A DNA stretch of 64,000 bases from Anaerolineae bacterium (GCA_022821805.1 JAJECX010000044.1:1-64000), one strand, 5' to 3'; shown: positions 19,573 through 30,006, counted from the stretch's first letter. Numbers and translations: made by a program. Notes: generated by a model from the sequence alone, not told the origin.

Positions 19573-21330
19573 TCAGGCTTTATGAGAGAGCCAGCGATTG
19601 AAGCGCTCCAGCGACCAGGTGTTGACCACATGCCGCGCTTCCACCCAGCCGCGCCGCGCATTGGTCACGCCGTATTCCATCAGATCCAGATGCGCTACCC
19701 GATGGGCGTCGGTGTTGATCGCCAGCTTGACGCCCAGTTCCTTCGCCAGCCGCGCCAGCTCCGGCTTCAGATCGAGGCGCAGCGGATTGGCGTTGATCTC
19801 CAATATCGTATCCTCTTCCTTCGCCGCCGCCAGAACGGCGTCCCAGTCAGCGTCCACTTCCTCGCGATTGGGATACTGCCGCGCCGATGGATGCCCGATC
19901 ATTCTGACATAGGGGTTGCGAATGGCTTTCAGCAGCCGCGCCGTCACCTGCTCGCGCTTTTGGCTCAACCCCGAGTGCAGCGATGCGATGACGAAATCCA
20001 ATTCCACTAGCACTTCATCGGGATAATCGAGGCTGCCATCCGCTTTGATGTCCATCTCGGTGCCAGCGAAAACGTGAATCGTCTCGCCCATTTCGTCGTT
20101 CAGTTCGCGCACTTCTTCCGCCTGCGCCAGCAATCGCTCGATCGACAGCCCATTGGCGATGCCCAGGCTGCGCGAGTGATCGGTGATAACGATATACTGA
20201 TGACCGCGTTTGACGCAGGCGTCCACCATCTCGCGGATGCTGTTCTTGCCATCGCTCCAATCGCTGTGCATATGCAAATCGCCGACGATGTCGCGCCGCT
20301 CGATCAAGCGCGGCAGACGATGCTCGCGCGCCGCCTCAATCTCGCCGCTGTCCTCGCGCAATTCCGGCGGCACATATTGCAAGCCCAGCGTTCCGTATAC
20401 TTTTTCTTCGCTGTCGCAAAGGGTCTTTTCCGCCGACTCGATGATCGCCTTATTCTCGTCGACCGGGCTGAAGGCATGCTCGTTCAGGCTCAGCCCCTGA
20501 TCAAGCGCGATCTGCCGCATCTTGACATTATGCGCCAGGCTGCCCGTGAAATAATTCAGCGCCGTGCCCCAACGCGCTTTCGCCAATACGCGCGCATCAA
20601 CCTGCAAGCCGCTGAGCAATTCGACCGAGCTCTTGGTCGGCCCATGACCCAGCACGCGCGCGACATTCTCCATGCTGACGAAGCGCTCCATGATCGGTCC
20701 TGAATCATCAGCCGCGATCAAAATATCGACATCGCCGATGGTTTCGCGTCCGCGCCGAATGCTGCCAGCCAGCGCGCCCTCCCGCGCCTGCGGCAATTCC
20801 AGCAGCATATCGAGAATCCGCTGCGCCGCCGGCAAAGCCTCGCCGATATTCGCCCGCCCCGTTTGCCGCGAAAGCGCCTCGATCCCATCCAGGATCTTCT
20901 GCTGGCTCTTCACCCCCATGCCGGGCAATTCCGCCAGCTTATCGTTGTCGGCGGCGATCTTCAGCGCGTCCACCGATGTGACTTCGAGCTTCTCCCAGAA
21001 GAGTTTCGCCTTCTTCGGTCCCACGCCATTGATATGCATGATATCGACCAGACCCTCGGGCACTTCTTCCTTGAGCCGATTGTAAAAATCCAGCTCGCCG
21101 CTCTCCAGCATCTCATCAATCTTCGCCGCGATCGTCTTGCCAATATAGCTGAGATCCGTCAGCCCGCCGTCGCTCGAAATGACGCGCAAATCACGCGGCA
21201 CAGCGCGAATCGTTTCCGAAGCGCGCCGATACGACAAGACGCGATGAATATTGTCGCCGCGTATCTGCAGCATATCGGCGCAGCGCGCGAAGATATCGGC
21301 GATTTCCCGGTTGCTCAGGCTCACATTCAA
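19573..21330 (-). CDS. polX: Family X DNA polymerase with PHP domain
   Basis: The 585-residue protein combines an N-terminal 8-kDa-like HhH domain, a family X nucleotidyltransferase core with GSIRRGRETIGDVDILIA carrying the catalytic aspartates (about 183-200), a thumb region, and a C-terminal PHP phosphoesterase domain. The PHP domain starts at DLHMHSDWSDGKNS (about 340) and includes ITDHSRS, SLHSG and INTDAHR metal-binding motifs. Bacterial PolX fills short gaps in base-excision repair, and PHP gives 3'-5' exonuclease and AP-endonuclease activity. All metal ligands appear intact. It is first gene of the polX-SH3-ligA-rlmI-like run and divergent from the trp T-box. Confidence 0.95.
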   Translation of the reverse strand: MNVSLSNREIADIFARCADMLQIRGDNIHRVLSYRRASETIRAVPRDLRVISSDGGLTDLSYIGKTIAAKIDEMLESGELDFYNRLKEEVPEGLVDIMHINGVGPKKAKLFWEKLEVTSVDALKIAADNDKLAELPGMGVKSQQKILDGIEALSRQTGRANIGEALPAAQRILDMLLELPQAREGALAGSIRRGRETIGDVDILIAADDSGPIMERFVSMENVARVLGHGPTKSSVELLSGLQVDARVLAKARWGTALNYFTGSLAHNVKMRQIALDQGLSLNEHAFSPVDENKAIIESAEKTLCDSEEKVYGTLGLQYVPPELREDSGEIEAAREHRLPRLIERRDIVGDLHMHSDWSDGKNSIREMVDACVKRGHQYIVITDHSRSLGIANGLSIERLLAQAEEVRELNDEMGETIHVFAGTEMDIKADGSLDYPDEVLVELDFVIASLHSGLSQKREQVTARLLKAIRNPYVRMIGHPSARQYPNREEVDADWDAVLAAAKEEDTILEINANPLRLDLKPELARLAKELGVKLAINTDAHRVAHLDLMEYGVTNARRGWVEARHVVNTWSLERFNRWLSHKA

Positions 21331-21464
21331 CTCCCGACTCTAACTCAAACATTAGAACGCATATTCGAGCTTAGTATACCAGAATTTGGCGCGCAATTAA
21401 ACGGCTCGCGCCCTTACGCCTTTCAAGCCGATATTGCCACTGAATTCCCGCCCCCGTCATATTT

Positions 21465-21538
21465 CGTAGGGACGCCCCTTGCGTCGCCCTCTCTGTGCCC
21501 TCTGTGTTGCCTCCATTCTTCTGTGGTGAAAAAATATC
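21465..21538. repeat. Two repeat types in tandem
   Basis: CGTAGGGACGCCCCTTGCGTCGCCC (palindrome family) runs directly into CTCTGTGCCCTCTGTGTTGCC...TCTGTGGTGA (CTCTGTG family), immediately upstream of the trp promoter. Confidence 0.7.
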
Positions 21539-21548
21539 CCAGCCACTC

Positions 21549-21577
21549 TTGACACCCGCCCCAATCCTCGCTACTAT
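21549..21577 (+). promoter_or_regulatory. Promoter of the trp operon
   Basis: TTGACA at 21549-21554, a 17-base spacer, then TACTAT at 21572-21577. Transcription should start near 21584, just before the T-box leader. Confidence 0.85.
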
Positions 21578-21596
21578 CTCCCCAACTGAATATCAT

Positions 21597-21870
21597 CAAA
21601 GACTGTGATCCAGAGTAGTAGGCGTCATCGTGCCGTTCAGAGACTCGCTAGCCGCTGTGAATGCGAGACACGCAGAGACGCCGAATGGACTGGGGAGTCG
21701 CGCCGGTGAAAGGGAAACCGAATAGCCTGCGCCGGAAAGCGCACCGTTAACAGCGCGGGATATCGACCGAGCGTCTGTATCCACAAAGCGACCCGCGCGA
21801 GCGGGTAATCAAGGTGGCACCGCGGGAACCCTTCTCGTCCTTGAATGGATGATTTGGGTTCTTTTGATTT
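21597..21870 (+). promoter_or_regulatory. Tryptophan T-box riboswitch
   Basis: A T-box leader senses uncharged tRNA-Trp. Stem I: GACT (21601) with AGTC (21699), CCAG with CTGG, GGCGTC (21621-21626) with GACGCC (21677-21682). The specifier loop has AGTA on its 5' side and GAA-TGG-A on its 3' side, giving the Trp codon TGG at 21686-21688. The T-box sequence AAGGTGGCACCGCGG is at 21811-21825. Its bulge TGGC would pair with GCCA, matching the G73 discriminator of tRNA-Trp. The antiterminator competes with the terminator at 21826-21870, so uncharged tRNA-Trp should allow readthrough into trpE. Confidence 0.95.
21826..21870 (+). terminator. T-box-controlled terminator
   Basis: GAACCC (21826-21831) pairs with GGGTTC (21856-21861), extended by an inner CGTCC/GGATG helix, and is followed by TTTTGATTT. 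The 5' arm overlaps the end of the T-box sequence, as required for mutually exclusive folding. The trpE ribosome site GGGGAG begins three bases later. Confidence 0.9.
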
Positions 21871-21884
21871 CAGGGGAGAATACG

Positions 21885-23408
21885 ATGTTCGACACATTGC
21901 AAATGGAGCGAACCGACATCAAACCCTCGCGCGCCGAAGTCCGCCGGCACTTTCTCCACGGCGACCACGTGCCCGTCTATCGCGCGCTGCTCGCTGACCT
22001 GGAGACGCCGGTCTCGGTCTATATGAAACTGAAACAGGCGGGAAAGCCAGCCTTTCTATTGGAAAGCGTCGAAGGCGGCGAGCAGGTCGGGCGCTATTCT
22101 TTCATCGGCGTCAATCCCAAAGGCGTACTTACTGTCCAGGATAATATCGTCAGCTTTGAGCGCGACGGCGAGACCACCCAATTCGCCATCCCGGAAGGGC
22201 AGGACCCGCTTCACGTCATCAAACGCCACTTCCAAACGGTTAATCCGGTGGCGCTCGAGGGGCTGCCGCGCTTGGTCGGCGGCGCTGTCGGTTATATGTC
22301 CTACGATATCGTCCGCTATTTCGAAGACCTGCCCGCCACCGCCAGCGATGACTTGCGCGTACCGACCGTCGCCTTCATGCTGCCCGATACCCTGGTGATA
22401 TTCGACCACGCCATGCACCAGTTGATTGTGCTGGCCAACGCCCACAATACCGGCGATGATCCCGACCGCGCCTACGACCGCGCCATCGAAAGCATTGACG
22501 GCATCGTCGAGTCCTTGTCCGCGCCCATGTTCCATCAGGCTTACGACTTGCCCATGAATGGCGAGCGCGCCGATCCCAAGGCGAACGTGGAAAAGCATGT
22601 GCACGAAGACCGCGTCCGCGTCGCCAAAGAATACATCCGCGATGGCGATGCCTTTCAAATTGTGCTTGCCCAGCGCTTCAGCCGGGCTACCGAAGCCAGC
22701 CCCCTGCAGATTTACCGCGCCTTGCGCGCGACCAATCCATCGCCCTATATGTTCCTGCTGGAATTCAGCGATGACCTGACCCTTGTCGGCGCCTCGCCCG
22801 AAATGCTCGTGCGCCTGGAAGATGGCATCGCCTACAATCGGCCCCTGGCCGGCACCCGCCGCCGCGGCGCCACCGAGCAAGAAGACCTCGCGCTCGAAGA
22901 AGAACTCATCAACGATCCCAAAGAGCGCGCCGAGCACGTGATGCTGGTCGATCTGGGACGGAACGATCTCGGCCGAGTCTGCGATTATGGCACCGTGAAA
23001 GTGACCAGGATGATGTATGTCGAGCGCTATTCCCATGTCATGCACATCACCAGCCAGGTCGAAGGCGCGCTGCGCCAGGGCATGGACGCCTTCGACCTCG
23101 TGCGCGCCACCTTTCCCGCCGGCACCCTCAGCGGAGCGCCCAAAGTGCGCGCGATGGAAATCATCGAAGAATTGGAAGAGACGCGCCGCGGTCCCTACGG
23201 CGGCGCCGTCGGCTATTTCAGCTTTGACGGCTCAATGGATATGTGCATCACCATCCGCACCTTGCTGATGCAAAATGGAATCATCAGTGTGCAGGCCGGT
23301 GGCGGCATCGTCGCCGACAGCGACCCCGAAGCCGAATACTACGAGACCATCAACAAAGCGAAAGCGGTATTCGAAGCGGTCAAATACGCCGAAAAGGGGC
23401 TCATGTGA
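21885..23408 (+). CDS. trpE: Anthranilate synthase component I
   Basis: The 507-residue chorismate-utilising enzyme forms anthranilate with TrpG-supplied ammonia. ATG at 21885 follows GGGGAG; an in-frame codon at 21849 lies inside the leader terminator and is rejected. LLES near residue 60 is the tryptophan feedback motif, so allosteric inhibition is expected. The C-terminal chorismate-binding domain shows DAFQIVLAQRFSR, RPLAGTRRRG, ELINDPKERAEHVMLVDLGRNDLG, FPAGTLSGAPKVRAMEII and the GGGIVADSDPEAEY end. It is first gene of the trp operon under the T-box. Confidence 0.96.
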   Translation: MFDTLQMERTDIKPSRAEVRRHFLHGDHVPVYRALLADLETPVSVYMKLKQAGKPAFLLESVEGGEQVGRYSFIGVNPKGVLTVQDNIVSFERDGETTQFAIPEGQDPLHVIKRHFQTVNPVALEGLPRLVGGAVGYMSYDIVRYFEDLPATASDDLRVPTVAFMLPDTLVIFDHAMHQLIVLANAHNTGDDPDRAYDRAIESIDGIVESLSAPMFHQAYDLPMNGERADPKANVEKHVHEDRVRVAKEYIRDGDAFQIVLAQRFSRATEASPLQIYRALRATNPSPYMFLLEFSDDLTLVGASPEMLVRLEDGIAYNRPLAGTRRRGATEQEDLALEEELINDPKERAEHVMLVDLGRNDLGRVCDYGTVKVTRMMYVERYSHVMHITSQVEGALRQGMDAFDLVRATFPAGTLSGAPKVRAMEIIEELEETRRGPYGGAVGYFSFDGSMDMCITIRTLLMQNGIISVQAGGGIVADSDPEAEYYETINKAKAVFEAVKYAEKGLM

Positions 23409-23492
23409 ACGCGTCGCTGGTCACTGTACTGGCAGGTTTCATCTACGAAATGAGATTGAATGCGGAATGAAAGAAACTACCGAATATTCGGA

Positions 23493-23553
23493 GAGTTGTA
23501 CGGGCGAGCGAAGGTTAGTGTCTACGCTACCCGTGGCGCGCCCACGCCCGCTA
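23493..23553. repeat. Repeat in the trpE-trpG gap
   Basis: TTGTACGGGCGAGCGAAGG, then TTAGTGTCTACGCTACCCG and GGCGCGCCCACGCCC: a copy of the palindrome family with the GTGTCTACG element nested. It is transcribed with the operon. Confidence 0.65.
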
Positions 23554-23608
23554 TTGATTTGCATTTAATTCTTGCACGACTAACTTGGGACTACCAGGAA
23601 GGCGAGTT

Positions 23609-24199
23609 ATGATTCTGGTGATCGACAATTACGACAGCTTCACCTACAACATCGTCCAGGAACTGGGCGAGCTCGGGGCCGAATTAACCGTCTACCGCAA
23701 CGACAAGATCGCCGTCGATGAGATCCGCGCCCTGGCGCCCGAGCGCATCGTCATTTCTCCCGGTCCCGGCTTCCCCGTCGATGCCGGCATCTCGCTTGCC
23801 CTCATCCGCGAGCTCGGGCGCGAAATCCCGCTGCTTGGCGTCTGCCTGGGGCATCAGGCGATCGGCGAAGCCTACGGCGGTCTCGTCGTCCACGCGCCCG
23901 AACTGATGCACGGCAAAACAAGCATGATCTATCACGAAGGCGACACCATCCTGGGCGATATCCCCAATCCATTTGAAGCAACGCGCTACCACAGCCTGAT
24001 TGTGGACGAAGCGACCTTGCCCGATTGCTTGCAAATCACCGCCCGCGCCGCCACCGGCGAAATCATGGGACTGCGCCACAAATATCATCCCGTCATCGGC
24101 TTGCAATTCCATCCCGAAAGCATCCTGACCGCCTGCGGCTTGCAGATCCTGGGCAACTTTCTCAAATACGAACCAATCACATTGATGGAGAATGTGTAG
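23609..24199 (+). CDS. trpG: Anthranilate synthase component II (glutamine amidotransferase)
   Basis: The 196-residue class I glutamine amidotransferase supplies ammonia to TrpE. It opens [14 protein letters not shown]. The oxyanion motif SPGPGFP, nucleophile Cys in [13 protein letters not shown] (about 78-82), and the His-Glu pair in QFHPESILT (about 168-174) are all present. ATG at 23609 has AGGAAGG upstream. As in other bacteria a single TrpG may also serve PabB. About 200 bases with a repeat separate it from trpE. Confidence 0.96.
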   Translation: MILVIDNYDSFTYNIVQELGELGAELTVYRNDKIAVDEIRALAPERIVISPGPGFPVDAGISLALIRELGREIPLLGVCLGHQAIGEAYGGLVVHAPELMHGKTSMIYHEGDTILGDIPNPFEATRYHSLIVDEATLPDCLQITARAATGEIMGLRHKYHPVIGLQFHPESILTACGLQILGNFLKYEPITLMENV

Positions 24200-24340
24200 A
24201 CACACGCGCGAAGAGTCCGCCGCCCGCGGAAAAGACATTGCAACACCCCGTGGGCCAGGATCTGGATGAATTCAGTGCTCGCAAGGCTTAGCTCACCTTC
24301 CCTGATGCTTCGGGGAAGGGGCCGGGGGATGGGGTAGAAA
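24197..24340. repeat. Long GTAGACAC...GGGG repeat after trpG
   Basis: It begins at the trpG stop (GTGTAGACACACGCGCG) and ends with a CTTCCCTGATGCTTCGGGGAAGG hairpin followed by GGCCGGGGGATGGGG. It is a diverged member of the family at 10.8, 27.6, 29.1 and 51.8 kb. Confidence 0.65.
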
Positions 24341-24404
24341 AAGCGCGATGGCTCGCCCGCCGAAACACCATTTTCACGACGCGCATTTAGACGAAGGAAT
24401 GAAC

Positions 24405-25436
24405 ATGAACATCCAAGCCGCAATCGACGCGATGAGCCGCTACGGCCATCTCAATGCCGAACAAGCCGAATCGGTCATGCGGCAAATCATGACCGGCGGC
24501 GCCACCGAAGCCCAGATCGGCGCCTACCTCATGGCGCTGCGCATGAAAGGCGAAACCACCGACGAAATCACCGGCAGCGCCCGCGCCATGCGCGAAGCCG
24601 CCACCAAGGTGCCGACTACGGTGACCGGCGACATGCTCGATACCTGCGGCACCGGCGGCGACCGCTCCGGCACCTTCAACATTAGCACAACAGTCGCCTT
24701 CGTCGCGGCCGGCGCCGGCATCCCCGTCGCCAAACATGGCAACCGCGCCGCCACCAGCAAGAGCGGCAGCGCCGATGTGCTGGCTGCCCTTGGCCTCAAC
24801 CTTGACCTCGAGCCGCAGCAAGTCGGGCGCTGCATTGACGAGATCGGCATCGGCTTTCTCTTCGCCGTCAAGCTGCACCCGGCCATGCGCTACGCCATCG
24901 CCCCGCGCCAGCAGCTGGGCATCCGCACGATGTTTAACATTTTGGGTCCCTTGACCAATCCCGCCGGCGCCCAGCGCTTCCTGATGGGTGTATTCGCCTC
25001 CGATCTGACCGACCTGCTGGCGCAAGTATTGCGCGCCCTCGGCGTCAAGTCAGCCATGGTCGTCAATGGCTACGGCGGCTTGGACGAGCTGACCATAACC
25101 GGACCCAATCGCATCAGCTATCTGAAGGAAGATGGCTCAATCACGCATTTGGACGCCGACCCGACCGATTATGGCTTCCATCGCGCCAGCCTCGATGATC
25201 TCAAAGGCGGCGAGCCAGCGGAAAACGCCGCCATCTTGCGTTCCGTGCTCGATGGCAGCGATACCGGTCCCAAACGAGACATCGTAATCTTGAACGCTGG
25301 CGCCGCCATCATGGCTGCCGGTCACGCCCATTCAATCGCCGATGGCATCGTTGTCGCCCGCGACAGCCTCGAAAGCGGCAAGGCGCTGGGCAAGCTGGAT
25401 CAATTGTTAGAGTTCAGCCAGAGCTTCGCCTCATGA
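24405..25436 (+). CDS. trpD: Anthranilate phosphoribosyltransferase
   Basis: The 343-residue enzyme joins anthranilate to PRPP. Signatures are DTCGTGGDRSGTFNISTT (PRPP loop), KHGNRAATSKSGSADVL, the FNILGPLTNPAGA segment and a C-terminal GAAIMAAG. Of two nearby ATG codons, 24405 has AAGGA at 24394-24398 at the better distance, so it is preferred to 24399. Its stop overlaps the trpC ATG by four bases, indicating coupled translation. Confidence 0.95.
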   Translation: MNIQAAIDAMSRYGHLNAEQAESVMRQIMTGGATEAQIGAYLMALRMKGETTDEITGSARAMREAATKVPTTVTGDMLDTCGTGGDRSGTFNISTTVAFVAAGAGIPVAKHGNRAATSKSGSADVLAALGLNLDLEPQQVGRCIDEIGIGFLFAVKLHPAMRYAIAPRQQLGIRTMFNILGPLTNPAGAQRFLMGVFASDLTDLLAQVLRALGVKSAMVVNGYGGLDELTITGPNRISYLKEDGSITHLDADPTDYGFHRASLDDLKGGEPAENAAILRSVLDGSDTGPKRDIVILNAGAAIMAAGHAHSIADGIVVARDSLESGKALGKLDQLLEFSQSFAS

Positions 25437-26260
25437 GTACGGCTTTTGTCACCACTGATACCGTCCTTGATCGCATCCTCGCTCACAAGGTAGAGGAGCT
25501 GGCTTTAGCTCGCGCCCGCGCCTCCGCTGCCGACTTGAGGCGGCTGGCGGAATCTTCTCCCTACGCCGTCCGCGAGTTGACTTCGACGCTCCAAACCGAC
25601 CGCGTCAGTCTGATCGCCGAGGTCAAACGGGCATCGCCCAGCAAAGGCGAATTAACCAAGGACTTTGCGCCCGTGATGACCGCGGCCGCCTACGCCCACA
25701 ATGGCGCTTCGGCGATATCGGTGCTGACCGACGAAGAATTCTTTCAGGGCAGTCTCGCCTATCTGACGGCGATCCGTGTAGCCGTAGATGCGCCGATTCT
25801 GCGCAAGGACTTCATCATCGATCCATACCAGGTCTGCGAGGGTAGGGCGGCTGGCGCCGATGCCATCCTCCTGATCGTCGCCGCCCTTTCTGACGAGCAG
25901 TTGAGCGACCTTTACGCCTTGACCTGTCAGCTGGGCATGACCGCCCTCGTCGAAGTGCACAATGAATGGGAAATGGAGCGCGCGCTGCGCCTGGACGCCA
26001 AACTTATCGGCATCAACAATCGCGACTTGAAGACATTCCACGTCGACCTCGCGACAACTGCGCGGCTCGCGAACATGGTGGACGAAGATGTCCTCCTGGT
26101 CGCCGAAAGCGGCATCTTCAGCGCCGCCGATGTTCAGGCGATGGGACGGCTGGGCGCCCATGCCATTCTCGTCGGCGAAGCGCTGATGAAAGCGCCCGAC
26201 ACCGTGTCTCTAATCCGCGAATTGAGCAGCCAGCCCCGGTGCGCTTATGACCCAAGTTAA
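25433..26260 (+). CDS. trpC: Indole-3-glycerol-phosphate synthase
   Basis: The 275-residue TIM barrel closes the indole ring. It shows LIAEVKRASPSKGEL (catalytic Lys/Glu), DEEFFQGSLAYL, PILRKDFIID, EVHNEWE, INNRDLKTF and AESGIFSAADV. It overlaps trpD by four bases and trpF by fourteen. TrpC and TrpF are separate here, unlike the E. coli fusion. Confidence 0.96.
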   Translation: MSTAFVTTDTVLDRILAHKVEELALARARASAADLRRLAESSPYAVRELTSTLQTDRVSLIAEVKRASPSKGELTKDFAPVMTAAAYAHNGASAISVLTDEEFFQGSLAYLTAIRVAVDAPILRKDFIIDPYQVCEGRAAGADAILLIVAALSDEQLSDLYALTCQLGMTALVEVHNEWEMERALRLDAKLIGINNRDLKTFHVDLATTARLANMVDEDVLLVAESGIFSAADVQAMGRLGAHAILVGEALMKAPDTVSLIRELSSQPRCAYDPS

Positions 26261-26912
26261 GATCTGCGGCATACGATCCAGCGAAAACGCGCTGATGGCG
26301 GCTCGCGCCGGCGCCGACCTGATCGGCTTGAATTTCTATCCCAAGTCGCCGCGTTATGTTACGCCCGAGCAGGCGCGCCAGATTGTCAGCCAGCTGCGCG
26401 CTGAGCTCGGCGACGCTTGCCCTGCGCTTGTCGGCGTCTTCGTCAACGCCAGCGCCGATGAGGTCCGCGCAATCGTCGAACGGGCGGACCTGGACTACGC
26501 CCAACTCAGCGGCGACGAACCGCCCGCGACCCTGCATGAGCTTTCCGGCCTCGCCTTCAAGGCGATTCGCCCCGAACACGAATCCGCCGCCCTGAACGAG
26601 ATTGAGCGGCTGCAATCCGCCTTTCCCGAATGCAGCAACGCGCCATCCATTTTGCTGGACGCCTTCAATCCCGCCCTCTACGGCGGCACCGGCGAATCCG
26701 CTAGCGAAAACATCGCCCTCGCTGTCAAGGCGGCCGCGCCTCGTATGATGCTGGCTGGCGGGCTGAAACCGGACAATGTCGCCGAACGCCTGCGCCGTAT
26801 CCAACCTTGGGGCGTCGATGTCGCCAGCGGCGTCGAAGCCGGAACGCCCGGCGTCAAAGACAAATCGGCGGTGAGCGCCTTTATCAAAGCGGTACGGACG
26901 GCTGACGCATGA
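26247..26912 (+). CDS. trpF: Phosphoribosylanthranilate isomerase
   Basis: The 221-residue TIM barrel performs the Amadori rearrangement before TrpC. It opens VKICGIRSSENA, with the catalytic cysteine in KICG, then GLNFYPKSPRYV, VGVFVNAS, YAQLSGDE, LLDAFNP and the GGLKPDNVAE / DVASGVEAGTPGVKD phosphate-binding segments. It starts within the end of trpC and ends in an ATGA overlap with the nudix gene. Confidence 0.95.
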   Translation: MTQVKICGIRSSENALMAARAGADLIGLNFYPKSPRYVTPEQARQIVSQLRAELGDACPALVGVFVNASADEVRAIVERADLDYAQLSGDEPPATLHELSGLAFKAIRPEHESAALNEIERLQSAFPECSNAPSILLDAFNPALYGGTGESASENIALAVKAAAPRMMLAGGLKPDNVAERLRRIQPWGVDVASGVEAGTPGVKDKSAVSAFIKAVRTADA

Positions 26913-27532
26913 GCGAGCTATTCGACATCTATGACGAAGCGCTGAATCACATCGGCGTTAAGCCGCGCGCGGCCGTGCATCGCGATGGCGACTGGCATCA
27001 GGTCGTTCACTGCTGGGTGATCGGGCGCGAAGCCGATGGCGTGCCCTTCCTCGTCCTGCAAAAACGACGGGCATACCTGGATTATCCAAACAAAATCGAT
27101 ATCAGCGCCGCCGGCCATCTAGCCGCTGGCGAGTCCCTGCGCGACGGTCCCCGCGAAATTGCCGAAGAACTGGGACTAAACGTGGATTTTGAAGACTTGA
27201 TTCCGCTCGGGCGGCGCGTCGGCATCAATAAAATCGGCGACTTCATCGATCGCCAGATCTGCCACGTTTTTCTTTACCAATGCAATCAGCCGCTTGAGGC
27301 TTACGATTATCAGCGCGCTGAGGTCGCCGGCTTGATCAAACTGCCGATTGACGATGCCATGCGTCTGTTTGCTGGCGAATTCTGCTCCGTCGTCGTGCCC
27401 GCTATTGGCTTGGGTTCACCTGAAATCGCCCTGACTCTCGACGACTTCATCCCCAGCATCGACAACTACGTGATGAAAATCCTGATTCTCGCCCAGCGTT
27501 TCTTCGCCGGCGAAAAAGAACTTTGGATATGA
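26909..27532 (+). CDS. NUDIX hydrolase embedded in the trp operon
   Basis: The 207-residue protein has a NUDIX domain like the YfcD/IPP-isomerase-related group: RRAYLDYPNKIDISAAGH, then GESLRDG-PREIAEELGL. The box fits GX5EX7REUXEEXGU except that the spacer between the first Glu and REUXEE is six rather than seven residues. All metal-binding Glu residues are present. Its ATG overlaps the trpF stop by four bases, so it is a real operon member and not an intruder after a terminator. Substrate is unknown; a housecleaning or metabolite-repair role is one guess. A repeat block separates it from trpB. Confidence 0.85.
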   Translation: MSELFDIYDEALNHIGVKPRAAVHRDGDWHQVVHCWVIGREADGVPFLVLQKRRAYLDYPNKIDISAAGHLAAGESLRDGPREIAEELGLNVDFEDLIPLGRRVGINKIGDFIDRQICHVFLYQCNQPLEAYDYQRAEVAGLIKLPIDDAMRLFAGEFCSVVVPAIGLGSPEIALTLDDFIPSIDNYVMKILILAQRFFAGEKELWI

Positions 27533-27575
27533 GCGCGACACTGAAACAATCACACGCAACATATTTCGCGAAACC

Positions 27576-27738
27576 TGTAGATCCCCGCGCGACAATGCCG
27601 CCGCCCACGCAAAATACCTTGCGTCCAGCTGCGTTAAACTCCCCTTCCGAAGGTCAGTGTCTACGCGACCCCAGCTCGCTGGATGCCCGCCATAGAGATG
27701 GCGGGAGAGGGGCCGGGGGATGGGGTTTGCCGCTCGCA
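27576..27738. repeat. Long GTAGA...GGGG repeat before trpB
   Basis: Full-length copy: CTGTAGATCCCCGCGCGACAATGCCGCCGCCCACGCAAAATACC..., CTCCCCTTCCGAAGGTCAGTG, TCTACGCGACCC, a CCCGCCATAGAGATGGCGGG hairpin and GAGGGGCCGGGGGATGGGG. It is intra-operonic. Confidence 0.75.
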
Positions 27739-27794
27739 ATGTAAACAGGGACGACCTTACGGCTCGCTCCCAATAACCAACAGGATACTTGTTC

Positions 27795-29018
<1,224 letters not shown>

Positions 29019-29091
29019 CCACGTTTTCGTACCTATTGGGGAATTTCACAGTTGCTGATGCTATTGACCGCATCACTTTAGCGAAATAAGC

Positions 29092-29192
29092 CGAACAAAC
29101 ACATTCTCGCGCATTGCGACGCTCCCCCTCCCGAAGGTCAGTGTCTACGCGACCTGATGCTTCGGGGAGGGGGCTGGGGGAGGGGTTGAATT
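29092..29192. repeat. Repeat between trpB and trpA
   Basis: Truncated copy of the long family: GCGCATTGCGACGCTCCCCC, GAAGGTCAGTGTCTACGCGACC, then TGATGCTTCGGGGAGGGGGCTGGGGGAGGGG. It ends about ten bases before the trpA start. Confidence 0.7.
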
Positions 29193-29196
29193 TACA

Positions 29197-30006
29197 ATGA
29201 CACAAACACGACAAGCACAGGGCACAGCCGCCATCGACGCCATGTTCGCCCGCGCAAAATCCGAAAACCGCGCCGCCTTCTTGCCTTATTTCTGCATTGG
29301 TTATCCAGACTACGACGAATCCCTGCGCGCCATCGAAACGGTCGCCGAATTAGGCGTCGACGGCTTCGAAATCGGCATGCCCTTCAGCGACCCCATCGCC
29401 GACGGTCCCACAATCCAGGCCGCCACTCAAATCGCGCTGGAGAACGGTACCACCGTGCGCCTTTGCCTCGATGCCGTGCGAACCCTGCGCGACAAAGGCT
29501 TGACCCAGCCGATGCTGATGATGGGCTACGCCAATCCGCTGGTCGCCTACGGGACCGATCGCTTCGTTCGCGATGCGCGCGCCGCCGGCGCCGACGGCTT
29601 GATCGTGCCCGACCTGCCGCCGGAAGAAGCGTCCATGTTCGCCCAAAGCTGCGCCCGCGAAGGCATGGCTTTAGTCTTTTTCCTCGCGCCAACCAGCAAC
29701 GACGAGCGCATTGAATTGGCCGCCGCCAAGGCCACCGGCTTCATCTACGTCGTATCCCTGACCGGCATCACCGGCGCCCGCGAAGAATTGCCAGCCTACC
29801 TCACCGACTACATCGCCCGTCTGCGCGCCAAAACCGACATGCCCCTTGTCTTGGGCTTCGGCATCAGCACACCCGACCACGCCCGCCAACTACGCGGCTT
29901 GACCGACGGCTTCATCGTCGCCTCAGCCTTGATCCGCGCCTGGCAGCGCAGCTTCAACGATATGCGCGCCCTCGCCAGCGAAATCTTCGCCGCAATCCAG
30001 CAGTAA
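29197..30006 (+). CDS. trpA: Tryptophan synthase alpha chain
   Basis: The 269-residue TIM barrel cleaves indole-3-glycerol phosphate to indole and passes it to TrpB. Catalytic Glu is in FEIGMPFSDPIADGPTIQ and Asp in DGLIVPDLPPEE, with FLAPTSNDERI, YVVSLTGITGAREELP and GFGISTPDHARQL. No clear Shine-Dalgarno precedes the ATG, since the repeat with GGGGGAGGGG ends just upstream and may act as one. It is last gene of the trp unit. Confidence 0.96.
   Translation: MTQTRQAQGTAAIDAMFARAKSENRAAFLPYFCIGYPDYDESLRAIETVAELGVDGFEIGMPFSDPIADGPTIQAATQIALENGTTVRLCLDAVRTLRDKGLTQPMLMMGYANPLVAYGTDRFVRDARAAGADGLIVPDLPPEEASMFAQSCAREGMALVFFLAPTSNDERIELAAAKATGFIYVVSLTGITGAREELPAYLTDYIARLRAKTDMPLVLGFGISTPDHARQLRGLTDGFIVASALIRAWQRSFNDMRALASEIFAAIQQ

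Noticed and set aside
21637..21897. ORFs within the trp leader
   Set aside because: The segment is a T-box RNA with all conserved elements; open frames there have no ribosome site.
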